From Anthostomella pinea (taxonomy: Eukaryota > Ascomycota > Sordariomycetes > Xylariales > Xylariaceae), in the NCBI GenBank assembly GCA_963556695.1, contig CAUWAG010000018.1, positions 2,914,001-2,978,000 of the forward strand: a stretch of 64,000 nt of DNA. The letters run 5' to 3'. The notes under the pieces were generated by a model. That model saw only the letters and a list, made by a program, of their open reading frames with translations, did not search any database and was not told the DNA's origin. Shown one piece after another: positions 12,681 to 23,479 of this stretch (position 1 is the first letter of the stretch; every line of letters begins with the position of its first letter). A program made the position numbers and the translations under genes.

Positions 12681-13966
12681 ATGGCAAAGTTCGAGGCAGA
12701 ACAGCGCCAAACGGCGGGTCTTCTCGAGCAATCCCGTGCTGTGAGCACCCCAACTGGAGATAGTCCCTCGAGCCGGACGGGATCCCGAAATCCGGACTCT
12801 GGTATGAGGAAGACCACAATAAACCCCCCTGCCATGACTATGCTTACTGATTATTAACAGAGCACGTTAAGCCGCCTCGACCGCGCGGCACCGGCAGGGA
12901 CGACCTCATCGCGAGAACTGAAGACTCTATCGAGCGTGTTGGCGATCTCGGGCGTGGCGCCGAGGAGCTTTTCAAGTTCGTGTACTTGAAAGGCGGTGCC
13001 GTCGTCAATGCCAGTGCCCGGGCGCTGGGGGTCGAACACTTCCAGCAAAGACCGGGTTTGATTGCCAAGGTCCTGGATCTGATCTTGCAATATCGGATGA
13101 GCAACGGACCTAGACCGATGTGTGTTCTGGCGCCAGTGCCCTTCATACGAGCTCGCCTTGAGGGCTACGGAAACAATCACCCGAGCCTTTTATATGGCGC
13201 CGCCGAACTTGGATCCTGACTATCTCACCGATGTCCTGGAAGAGATCACGCAGCGGATGCGATTACGGAAAGCAACACCGACCTTGAACACCTCAAGATG
13301 CGCAGCACACTCGGGAACCCCAAGACCAGGTTCCCCTTCGAAACTGAGATCTCTCGGGGAGAGTCGATATCCACAATCTATCGAAGTTTCGTCTCTCTTA
13401 TGAGAGGTGCGCCTGGGCAAGAGCTAGCATCAGAGATTCACGCAGCAATGTCTCGAGAAAGGGACAAACCTCTGCAACCAAGTACCCTCGCCAAGTTCGT
13501 TTACAAACATTGGGGCGCAGCTACGAAGGGCGATGCCTCGAACATATCCAAGATGGCGCAGTACTTTCAGGCCCAAATCGCCAATGCAGAAAATCCAGGG
13601 ATTCCGGGCATTGGTCCACGCAGGAAAATGAGAAGATACATACACAACATCGATTTACTCGACGACGCACTCGAGTTCTTTCACCGTCCCACTCTACCGA
13701 AAAATAGAAAAGCCGGGGTCACTTTGATGCGATCTCACAGAACTCTAGAACTTCACGACGATGGCAATCCCCATTCCTACGCATCCCCACCCACTGCTTC
13801 TGGGCCAACTCCAGGAAGGAAGACCGGGCTTCCAATACACGGAGACATGAGGCTGAGCTACACGCTGTCGCCGCTCCTGCTGCTGTCGCCGACGGTAACA
13901 ATGCAGAGGAAGAGGCAGAGGACGTTGTTAACTCCGGTCTGGTGCCATCCCAGCGAACGCAGCTGA
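12681..13966 (+). pseudogene. decayed spliced coding region, possibly retroelement Gag
   Basis: A helical, charged stretch starts at MAKFEAEQRQTAGLLEQSR and crosses a convincing intron at 12802-12860 (59 bp: donor GTATGA, branch GCTTACTGAT, acceptor TTAACAG). The junction keeps phase and continues as DSEHVKPPRPRGTGRDD. Downstream coding character jumps frame near 13150-13200 and again near 13260-13290, after which a frame runs through LGNPKTRFPFETEISRGE to 13966. An overlapping frame ends in an Arg/Gly-rich tail near 14058 (GRAQRGTYRRRRGRRGRD). Basic tails of this kind are common at the end of retroelement Gag proteins, and retroelement pieces follow immediately, hence the tentative call. It could instead be a broken host gene. 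At least two frameshifts mean it is not functional as it stands. Confidence 0.4.
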
Positions 13967-14377
13967 TTGAAAAGCTCCGAGAGAAAAGCAAATACGGAAA
14001 CGGAGGCAGAGCCCAACGAGGTACTTATCGACGAAGGAGAGGACGAAGAGGACGTGACTGATGAAAAGGAGGATCTTGACAACATTACAAAAAGTGACGA
14101 CGTGGTATTGCGCCACCTGCTCAATATCTCCACCAACCATAATCCCCTACCATTCTTCCTGTTGTCGCCCAAATTTAAAGGCATCTACGCCAGATGGGTA
14201 GACGAGCTCCGAATCCTGAGCGTCGGGGTCGCCTACATCGAAGGCAAGAGAAACGAGGTTGCAGACGCCTTGTCACGCACCATCTTCGAGATTCCTTCGG
14301 GCCAGTTACCCATGACTGAGGCTGAATGGCTATCCGGGTTGCTCTCTTGTTGGGAGGCGTTCAAAAATACTTCATGA
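13967..14377 (+). pseudogene. Ty3/gypsy-type RNase H end fragment
   Basis: An acidic leader (EDEEDVTDEKEDLD) runs into a stretch ending RWVDELRILSVGVAYIEGKR followed by NEVADALSR. The ADALSR signature closes the RNase H domain of Ty3/gypsy-type polymerases, and the preceding RW..EL pattern fits. The reverse transcriptase expected upstream is absent and no integrase is readable downstream, so this is an isolated scrap of a pol gene joined to unrelated sequence. The frame stops at 14377 after an additional 30 residues. Confidence 0.6.
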
Positions 14378-14477
14378 ATACATTCGCAGCCCTATGTATA
14401 TACCAAACCATTCATCATGACGTTTTTTCTTTCTTTTACGTTTTCTCCGACCGCGCTTCGGCTTGGATTTCCGCGAC

Positions 14478-15700
14478 AATCCGGACGCATTTAATAATAC
14501 CCGTCAGATGCAGATTGCCGATGTTACGCCTGAGCTTCTGGAGCGCCTCATCCAACAGTTCGAAGCCCTGCGGAAAACGAATAACACGCCTCAGGATCAT
14601 CCTCCTGAGGACACGCTTGTGACGCAAAGTCTCCGACCCGAGCATCATGGAGTCTCTGGAGACGCACCACGGACTATTCACCGACGTCGTGGCCCTGTCG
14701 AGGATACGAGAGCACTTGCTGGCGCGGGGGTCCGCGCGCAGGATCAGCCTGCTCTACCGGGCGGAGGTGGCGCAGACTCGACAGCCGCCGGATCGCGAGA
14801 AATCTGCACCACATGCTTGAAGGAGATACTCGATGACAACCTGGACATCGTCCAATGTCGCTAGCCGTCAAGCATCGCCACGTCGGCCGCGACGACGCCC
14901 GAGAAGAAAGCGCTGGCCTCGAACAGGCCAGGGCACGGCGGCGCGTCGAGACACAGCCACCTCGAGCCGGACTTCGTGCGCGAGTGGGAGAATGGGTTGC
15001 AGAGCATCAGCACCGTAGCTCGCGTTCCCTCCAGAAAGCCACGCAACACCCCACAGACGTTTATCTCGGCAGAGATTGTCTGGCTGCTATAACAGGAAGA
15101 TAGGGGGTTTGATGATGAAGAAGATGAGCTGTTCAGGCAAGAAAGAGAAGCCGAAAAAGGAGGCCCCATCTAACCTTGCTTCTTGCGTATCTTGGAACAG
15201 TGATACTGCGAGGGCAGCCCCTACGCAATTTTGTCTGGACCGGCCAAAGAATACGTATATGCTTTCAAGTTCCCTCTCGATAAGCGCAACCTATCGGGAC
15301 CTCTGCCAGGTGGAAGGCACTATGTTCCAACCGGCATCGACACACTCTGCCGTACCAGCCGCAGCAGCGAAGCAGCATTATAGCAGCAGCTCACGGCATT
15401 GCAGAAGTCAGTTCAGAAGCGGCTTCGTCACCGCCACAGGAAGAATCGAAGGTACATCCGCACTCGAGATGACAACGTCGTCGAGAAGGATGTGACTCCA
15501 GATAAGGACGAGCGCCCCAAGAGAAGGCGCCTGAAGAGGAAGATTGCTAAGCACTTGGTGTGTGAGGCTCCGCCAGAACACCCTTTCGTCGCCAATTGCG
15601 ACTTCTCGGATTTACCCATGCCGAAGTCATCAGAATGGAGGCCGCCTACTAGAAGGCATTCCGATACTCCATTTCTACGATGAGGATTACCGTCTTCCGG
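14478..15700 (+). mobile_element. further retroelement-like coding scraps
   Basis: Two short open pieces. One (about 14508-14600) reads MQIADVTPELLERLIQQFEA, a helical pattern typical of Gag N-termini. A second (about 15399-15683) is strongly basic (ERPKRRRLKRKIAK) and then reads EHPFVANCDFSDLPMPKSSE. Neither begins at a good ATG or has an intact partner domain. They sit between the gypsy-type scrap and the copia-type scrap, so I read the whole 12.7-16.4 kb as a pile of retroelement debris, but no family can be named for this part. Confidence 0.3.
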
Positions 15701-15894
15701 CAAGCCACGTGCGTGTTCGACTGATTGTTTGATTTTGTCGCCGGGAGAACGAAGCAAGCTATTATCACCAGCAACTCTTCTAGCATGAGGTTCTGTGGCT
15801 TGTGGAGAATCTCGCGAGCGGAGACGTCCCGCCCGGCGTAACAGCTTGTTCATGAATTGTAATAAGGGGGACCTCGCAAGGAGCAGAAGATCAC

Positions 15895-16356
15895 GTGTGG
15901 AATGATCTCCAAGCGTGTCACTACTCCGGCGGATGCCCTATCCAGTACGTGACGGATTTCAGCAACCTGGTGGCGCGCAACGCGGATGTGGGCAACACCA
16001 CGACGGAGTCTCAACAACGCGCGTTGTTCTTGGCAGGAGCTCGAGAGATAGCGAAGGACTGGGAGAAGCGCTCGCGCTCGTTCGTTCGTTATTCGACGAA
16101 GATGACGATCCGCGCACTTCAGGACGACTTCCTCAGTGAGCTCCTGAATGTATGGATAGCCTTCAACTACGCAAGGCTAGAGGCGGATGCAGGCCATATC
16201 GAGGCCATTTGGGTACCAACAGACGAAACCCCTGCTAACGGGCTCACCAAGCCCCTGGAGCAAGCAAAATTTGAGAAGTTCGTGAAGATGCTGGGATTGG
16301 AGTCCTTGACTTACAAGGCACCGATCGATACGACGAAACTAGCTGCCCTCGCCTGA
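15895..16356 (+). pseudogene. Ty1/copia remnant: Gag piece joined to RNase H end
   Basis: The frame opens at a GTG, not an ATG. Its first part (HYSGGCPIQYVTDFSNLVAR ... ESQQRALFLAGAREIAKDWE) matches the copia Gag (UBN2-like) pattern. From about 16194 it switches to the extreme C-terminus of a copia RNase H: HIEAIWVPTDETPANGLTKP, then KFEKFVKMLGLE. In an intact element these two segments lie several kilobases apart, so the middle of Gag-Pol, including protease, integrase and reverse transcriptase, has been deleted or the pieces recombined. No LTRs were recognised next to it. Confidence 0.65.
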
Positions 16357-17482
16357 CGCCATGAGGGCGTGTGGAGATTTGGGCGTCTTTCAGATGCGGT
16401 GTCAGCTGACAGGCAGCCGGGATGGACCAGAAGTGTTGGTCAAAGGAAGAAAGGGGTGAAAGCACTAGAATGATGGCTTTCAGAGGTGACGGAGAAGAGA
16501 TCTTTGTACAGAAGATCAACGGATGGGCCAACATTCGTGGTTTAGCCGGTAGTCACGATCACGCAATGAAATCACCGTATTGGCACCCCATACTTTGGTT
16601 CCACGGTTTCTACATGGTAGCACAGACCATCACATGTCATGACCCCTGTTTTCCACAGGGGGGCGACGCCTACCGTTAGGTCGTCGAACGAGCCAGGGCG
16701 TATGGAAGATCGTGTCTTTCATTTGTTTCTCTCCCTTCACAATCTTACCTAATGGATGTGACAAGCCACGGGCATGCAGTGAGCGATCGAACTCATCCAT
16801 GGCCTAGTCTTCGGCGACTGGTCAGCAGTGCCAGGAGTCTTTTTACTATCAGTACCGGAGTCATTGCGGGCATCAGACTGCAAGACCTAGGAGCAGGCGC
16901 GAGGGTCTTTGCCCGATCACCTATGAGTGCAATCATGAGATCGGCTCTTCGACACTACAGCAAGATCTGTATTTCTCACTGGATGTGTTGTGTCCACTCT
17001 CGATGCACTGCGGGTCACGGGGAAGGTCCTCGGTGAGAGCACATCGGTTGGTGAAGGATGAGAGGGCAGCGACCTAACGACGACCTGACTTTTGGTGCCC
17101 TCGGCTTGGAGCGATGACATGGTGGATGAGAACTAGAGCGACTCAACAAGGGCAATTGATGTGCCCTGTACTCGACAGAGGTAGGGTGCGACTCGTGATG
17201 CCCTGATGAACGTGGGTCAAATACCAAGAAAAACAATAAATGATTGTGTGAACTATTACTACTATACATACGAAATATTACGAAATCACTGTTGCGCTGT
17301 GACCCGTATGCTATGCCCAGTTTTTCCCAATGCTGCTTCGAACTCCAGCGATCCGAGACTCAAACACCAAACCAATATCCTACAAACTCGTTGATGTCCC
17401 CCAATACCCATACCATAGAACAAACACCAGCCAACCAACCAGCCAACCTACCAATGGTTCCGCCCCCTTAAGCCTATTCATG
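16357..17482. other. intergenic, no gene seen
   Basis: Non-coding stretch between the copia scrap and the 3' end of the large disordered-protein gene. It holds a short perfect hairpin at about 16644-16663 (CCCCTGTTTTCCACAGGGG) and a CCAACCAACCAGCCAACC run near 17428-17446. The part next to 17483 presumably includes the 3' UTR of the minus-strand gene. Confidence 0.4.
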
Positions 17483-20400
17483 TCATACACACCTCCGATT
17501 CTTACTGGCGCCCTGAAACCAAGCACTCTGCACATCAATATCCTCCGCGTCGTCCTTCCGCCACCACGCCCCCGGATTCGACGAGCTGCGTCGGTGGTCC
17601 CCGGCCTGCGGCTTCACCCCAACAGAGGCAGCAGACCCAGGCGCAATTGTATTGCTACGCAGCCTGCCCATATTCACCTGCTGTAACGCTCCCTGACCAG
17701 AAGACGCCGCACCCTGTTCCGGGTTGGGGTTGGGCTGCGGGACCGCATTGGCCTGTGTCCGGGGTACCGCCTGGGACTGGTTGCCGCCACTCTTGTTCAG
17801 GGCTTGGCTGTACAGCATCTTCCCGCCGTCATGCTTATGCTTCGGGGAAGTGACGGGCTGGTCGCGGCTGGGTGGTTGCGGGGCCCAGCCGACGTTCGTG
17901 AGGCGAGGGCGGTGCTTGCGGAAGGTGAGGCGGACGGGGGACGAGCCGCTTGCCAAGGATGCCTTTTGGGCCTGGGATAGCTTCGGTGTCGACCCGGGAT
18001 CGTCGTGCGCTTGTGGCTTGTATTCGGCATCACCCTCAGCTACCCGACTATGGTCTGCATTAGGCTCCGCAGTGGGTCGGGGTGTAGCCTGTGTGGAAGT
18101 GTCCTCACGCTCATTTACTTGTCCCCTAGGAGTAGCAGATCGTGCTTCTTCCTCATCCACCTCGCTGCCCCACGACCGAAATCTGACAGTCGCGTCTGGT
18201 GTCTTCGGCCCAACCGCATCATGTGATGGGGTATCTTCCGCCATCGCTTGTGGAGGTACCTCATCAGTATCGGTAGGCTGATACATGCCCAAATTTGGCT
18301 CTTCCCCAGCTTGAGAAACCCCAGGTGTAGTGGAAGTGGAGGCAATCTCAAACAGGTCATCCTCGCCGTGAACGGTCTCGTTCTCTACCGGCAGAGGTGA
18401 GTGAGTTTCTTTCAGTGCCTGCTGTCCAGCAGGCAAGAAGTCCCCGAACTTGAAGTAGTCACCAGCCTGTTGCGCCGGCCGCGTCTGGGGCTTCGGAGTG
18501 GGATCGAGGGTCGACCCGCTTGGGAAACCGAAGACCAGGTCCCCCTTGAGAGGACTCGGGGGTGCTAAGATATCGCTGTCCCCACGTGGAAGTACTGGAT
18601 GTCCCGGAGGATGTGCTAGCATGGCGCTCGTGACAGAGACACCACGCATCAACCGGTTCTGTCGTTTAGACGAAGACGGAATTGCTGCCTGTTCCCGGTC
18701 CATTTGATTGTCCGGCTCGTTTGGGTGCCCTGGTTGTCGCTGTTCAGATGGAGTTGCATGCGGCGTGTGCTCGCGGGTTGACTCTTGCTCTTCGCGACGC
18801 TCTGCTCCGCAGTCAGACTCGATGGGCAGGGTGACGCTGGAAGGGACAACGCTGGAAGGGGCAACGCTGGAAAGGGCATTGATTTACCATCAGTACTACT
18901 CTCTTCGTTGGAGGCTACCCCTGTGTCAGCGTCCTTTGGCGTGTGGCTGTGGTCAGGTCCGCTGCTACCATGACTGGCTGTGGCTTCTGACTGCTTCATG
19001 GGTGGCATACCAGTTGGGCTTGCATGTGCATCGGTACGCAGTGAAGGTTCCTCGGCCGGTGGAGAGCTTTGTGAGGTCCGGTCTACGCCCCGTTCGGTGC
19101 TGGTTGGCTCCTCAGTGGGTTGCTCAGCGGGTTGCTCAGCGGGTTGCTCAGATGGTTGCTCAGATAGTTGCTCCGACGGTTGCTCCGATGGTTTCTCAGA
19201 GGATTGCTCAAGGGGCGTTCCCTGGTAGTCAGATGCTGTGATAAGGTCATCACTGGCCGGCTGCTTCCCTTCAACATCTGTGGTTGCTGGATCGGGCTGG
19301 TCTAAAGCGGCTCGATCACCAGTCATGTCAGACTCAGGGACGAGATGATCGCCACCTTGTTCGTCCTGAGACTGGCCGGCCTCGGTTACACCACTACTCT
19401 CAGACGCGAGTGCTTCAGAAGGCTGTTGAGCAGCTTGTAGCTCCTGGTTGTGGCCAGCAGAAGGTGTTTGAGATGGTCCCTCATTCGCGGAACTGGGTAA
19501 TTGCTTCTCAATTGGAGTTCTTGGTTCCTCGGATGAGCTTGGTTTCTCATCATTCAGCTTGGTGGTGGCGCTGGGATCGACATCGGTCTCGATGTTGGTA
19601 GGTGGTTGAGATGTGGACTTGTCTTTGTCGGAGGCTGGTGCTGCTGTAGCGGTGGGATCTTCAGCGGGTTTGTCCTCCTGGTTGGTATGCTCCGGCTGTT
19701 CGTAGGTAGGTTTGGTAGCGTTGTCTTGTTCTGGTTCCGTTTCGTGTCTTTCTTTCTCGACGTCTGGCTCCTCGACGTCTGGCGCCTCGACGTCTGGCTC
19801 CTCATGAGCCCGGTCTTTCCCCTCCTGAGGTGTACCTTCAAGGTCGCTCCTTGAAAGACCCTGTTCCCGACTTTCCTCATCGTCTTCCTTCTCTCGTATA
19901 TTGTCATCTCCGCCACCGACTGCTCGCTCTGGTGGCCCATCATCAGCACCGGAATGCTGTGATACCGGAGGGGCTCAGTTGAGCACCCTCCGTCACCGCG
20001 GGGGTGGTTACGTACCGCCTTGATCGTCAGTGGCAGGCTCATCATCAGTGGAGCCCTCATCTGTACTTTTCTCGCCTGAGGGATCGTCCTGTGCTTTCGC
20101 AGAGGACTTGTCACCAGTCACTTTGGTCGCTGGCTTCTTCTGAGAGTCGCTCGACTTTTTCGATTGGGTCTGCTCGGCGTCTTCCTGCTCAGAGTCATCC
20201 TGCTCGGACTCATCCTGCTTGGTGTCTTCCTGCTCGGAGTCATCCTGCTCGGACTCATCCTGCTTGGTGTCTTCCTGCTCGGAGTCATCCTGCTTGGTGT
20301 CTCCCTGCTCGGAGTCATCCTGCTTGGTATCTTCCCGCTCAGTGTCTTCCTGCTTGGAGTCTTCCCGCTCAGTGATTTCCTGCTCGGAGTTTTCCGGCTT

Positions 20401-21928
20401 GGAGTCTTCCTGCTTGGAGTCTTCTTGCTCGGAGTCTCCTTTGGGCTCAGCACTTCCGTTGGCACCATCACTTGGCTGCGCTGAGGGGTCCTGTGGAATT
20501 CCCTCATTGTCGTCCTTGGCCTCAGCATTGCCGTTGATGCTATCACTTGGTTGTGTAGAAGTGTCCTGTTGACTCCCCTTGTCGTCTTGGGCTCCTATCT
20601 CGCCCGCCGGATGTGTGGTGGCTTCCTCAGCTAGTGTTTTAGTTGCCTCGGGAGTGTCGTCGCTGGCATCCAGTTCATCATCTCCTTTCTCAGTAGGAGA
20701 AACCTGTTCTGTGTTGGTATCAGCAGTGTTGTCGTCGGCAGTGTTGTCGTCGGCATCCACTGTGTCATCTCCTTTCTCCGTAGATGTGCCTTGGTTTGCA
20801 TCGGTATCCGGAGTGTTGTCCTCGACATCCACTGTGTCATCTCCTTTCTCCGTAGATGTGCCTTGGTTTGCATCGGTATCCGGAGTGTTGTCCTCGACAT
20901 CCAGTGCATCATCGCCTTTGTCCGTAGAAGAGCCTTGGTTTGCGTCGAGATCCGGAGTGTCGTCGTCAGCATCCAGTGCATCATCTGCTTTCGCCGTAGA
21001 AGGTTCCTGTTTTGTATTGGTATCAGGAGTGCTGTCGTCAGCATCCACTGCTTCATCTCCTTTCTCCGTAGAAGGTTCCTGCTTCACACTGGAATCCGGA
21101 CTTGTTCCGTTGACGTTCGAAGTTGCATTCTCTTTCACGGTAGATGAGTCCTGTTTTATCGGTGTAGATGCTTGTTCGTTGGTCGAAGGAACAGAAGCGT
21201 TGGGGGTGTGACCTTTGACTGAGCCTTTTGTGGAAGCGCCTGTTGCCGCTCTGGCCCGTCTCCGTGTGGGAATAGCTGGAAGTGGTCGTTTGAGTTGCTC
21301 GTCGATTTGACGGTTGATTTCCTGTTAGAGCAGTGTTAGTAAAAGCTCCAAGACTACCAGTCGGATCTGGGACGTTACTCACCCGTCTCTTCTCTTCGAG
21401 ATCCTGCAGCTTTTGCTTTCCGCTCTCGATCACCTTTCGTGCTTCCTCTTCGATCTCTTCCATCTGTTGATCCGTATCATTCTCGACGTTGCTCGTGTCG
21501 TCTTCGAACTTGCCCTCCTTCTCCCTATCCTCGTTGGAAGCCTTCTCCTGCAGTTCCTCATCCTCCTTCTGACGGCGAGCTTCGCGCTCTTCGTCTTCTT
21601 TCCTTCGCTTCTCCGCGATGTCCTCGACCTCGGCCTTGTGTTTGGCTTCGAGCTCCTCCTTCTCTTTCTCGAAGGTAGCACGCAGATCGGAGAGTAGCTG
21701 CTCTCGCTTCTGGTCTAGTTCATCGAGTCGCGCATCTTGTTCTTCGGTGGATAGCCCCTTGACAGTTGCATTGATTTCCGACAGGGTGTCCTGCATCTGC
21801 TGGACCAGCGAACCGACGTCCATCTTGGCCAATGAGCCTTGCTGAGGCGCTTCCTGGTGAGGCGCTTCCTTGGGTTCCTCGGGTTCCTTGGGTTCCTTGT
21901 TGGCACTCGAACGGAAGATCCCGAACAT
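17483..21928 (-). CDS. large repeat-rich disordered protein with N-terminal coiled coil, unknown function
   Basis: Four exons: 21383-21928, 20016-21321, 18888-19928, 17483-18801, giving 4212 nt and 1403 residues. The introns are 21322-21382 (GTGAGT..CTAACAG), 19929-20015 (GTACGT, branch GCTGAT, ..CCACCAG) and 18802-18887 (GTAAAT..GGAGCAG); each restores an open frame. Start chosen at MFGIFRSS. Residues about 30-190 form a Glu/Lys/Arg-rich coiled coil (EKEKEELEAKHKAEVEDIAE). Residues about 260-395 are 24-residue acidic tandem repeats (72 bp each), about 480-565 are five-residue Gln-Asp/Glu repeats, and about 857-890 are PSEQ-type repeats. The C-terminal 150 residues look less repetitive and may be the conserved part (VRLTFRKHRPRLTNVGWAPQ, later NPGAWWRKDDAEDIDVQSAW). 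No catalytic domain, signal peptide or membrane segment is visible. A scaffold or cytoskeletal/nuclear role is conceivable, but nothing proves it. Confidence 0.78.
20177..20430 (-). repeat. coding 15-bp minisatellite
   Basis: About 17 tandem 15-bp units (plus-strand core TCCTGCTCGGAGTCA, with GACTC and TTGGTG variants) in the second large exon of the 1403-residue protein. They encode runs such as EDTKQDESEQDDSEQ. The period is a multiple of three, so copy-number change keeps the frame, and length differences between strains are expected. Confidence 0.85.
20680..21120 (-). repeat. coding 72-bp tandem repeat
   Basis: About six copies of a 72-bp unit. Two neighbouring copies (about 20761-20832 and 20833-20904) are virtually identical and outer copies are more divergent. 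Each encodes a 24-residue acidic unit around TSTEKGDD..D..DNTPDTDANQG. The near-identity of the central copies suggests recent unequal exchange or ongoing homogenisation. Confidence 0.85.
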
Positions 21929-22799
21929 GATGATGTAAGGGTGACTGTAAGTGAATATAACAATACCTAATTGGTTCAGACTATACACTATACGCAGGCA
22001 GTCCAATGCACCCGAGGTAGTTGACTATACTCGTCACCGTGAGGCCAAAAGAAAGACACAGATAGGACGGAAGTGCAGATGGACGGAGAGATTCATCGAG
22101 TCGACGAGAGTTTGGGACACCTGGGGTTATGGTGGTCTTGGGTGTGGTGGCCACAGGCAGTGGTGATTTCACTACGCCCAATGACCACTTTGCAATGACG
22201 TCTGTAGGCTTGCTCTACTCGTCTAGGCCTGCCACATAACCTGGTTTTTCGTGCCTGCTGGTTACACCAATTGCGGTAGCTTGGGCATGTCCCCAACAAT
22301 GAGAGAGATATATCATGGTTGTGGCCCCCTTGACGGTGCTAGCAGGGCGCGATCGAGTCGAAAATTGCCCCGATGATGCAGTAAGCTATCATCCGGACGT
22401 GGAGCTAAAAGCCACGCCGTCAGCGCGGCGCGTACTACTTAAGTTCGTGCGTCTCATCTTTTCAACGTCCATCGGTCGATTTGTTGGTTGTGTTGAGGGG
22501 AAAAGTTGGAGGAGGATTGCAGATGTAACAGGCCGGGCCCTAGCTAGCTCTGGAGCAGTGCCGAATCAGCGTCGTCCCTTGACCCGAAACACGGCATGCA
22601 GCAAGGCAGCTGGTGTGTATGGTGTCATCCTGGGGGGCTGGGCGGCAGGCTGGGATCGTCATCCCCATGCTGGACGGCCCGTAACACAGATGCAGCAGTC
22701 TCTCTGCTGTGGTTACCCTCGAAGCCGCGTGCAACCGCTCGACCGTTGGTGACATCGATTTGCGTGTTCATAGAATACAACGTCGAAAGTAACCCAAAC
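21929..22799. other. upstream region of the disordered-protein gene; no gene seen
   Basis: About 870 bp containing the presumed promoter of the minus-strand 1403-residue gene and, on the other side, of the small plus-strand candidate at 22800. Frames here are short and antisense to each other. No motif or RNA gene was recognised. Confidence 0.35.
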
Positions 22800-23180
22800 A
22801 TGCCTAAGCATAAAGGTCAGTGATTGAAGACCGCCAATGTCGCACGCCTTCACTATCGTTCCATTTCAGCACCTACCCCGTCACGATGTGGGTGAATATG
22901 TCGACCGAGGTACCTGCTCAGAGACCAACTTCAATGCAAAGCTCAAGGTTTGAGGTAGCCCGCAGATGGCTAATCTGCTAGTCGTGGGGTTTCAAACCAC
23001 AACGGCTCAAGAATAATAACAAAAAATCACCTATGCCATCTCCATCCAGGTGCTCGCGGTAAGGGAAAATTGCGCATGCCTCGTGGTCGGGCGATTGCAG
23101 AGGTCAATGGTCGTTGTCCGTCGCTCGCTGGAGACGACGATACGGAGGAGGCGCGACAATGCCCGACGGCACGCTACTAA
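22800..23180 (+). CDS. possible 48-residue basic protein, two exons
   Basis: ATG at 22800 in the context AAACATGCC opens MPKHK and meets a donor (AAAG|GTCAGT). Joining 22800-22815 to 23050-23180 across a 234-bp intron ending CCATCCAG restores the frame exactly (147 nt) and gives MPKHKGARGKGKLRMPRGRA, an acidic middle (LAGDDDTEEARQ) and a stop. The basic N-terminus resembles short nucleic-acid-binding tails. The intron also contains a pyrimidine-rich acceptor near 22869 that could define an alternative tiny exon ending in a stop. No family recognised. Chance splice sites are a real alternative; transcript data would decide. Confidence 0.3.
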
Positions 23181-23479
23181 AGTCCAGTCAGCGCGACAGC
23201 TTTGTCCGCGGCGTGGCGAGATGATGATAAACCTCCTTCTTGGCGAACGACGTCACGTTGGCCCTGTATCTCTACATATCCAGGAGAGGAGCGACTTTTT
23301 TGCTAGGCCACCAGAACATCGCCCCTCCAGAAACGAATACGAAAGCAAGGTTACTGGTATACTTTCGGGTTGATGACTAGACTCGCGACATGTCCTTGAT
23401 GCCGATGATAATGCCATGTCTGATCCTATTCCAATGACTGGCAGCACAAGTGACGCTGGCCGTATTGGCCCTGGACATT

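Noticed and set aside
20177..21120. Could the tandem repeats be a CRISPR array?
   Set aside because: No unique spacers; the units are contiguous, in frame and coding in a eukaryotic gene.
22955..23012. tRNA-like fold (GCAGA..TCTGC stem with a GCT-containing loop)
   Set aside because: No D arm, wrong base at position 33, T arm mismatched and no acceptor stem; not a tRNA.
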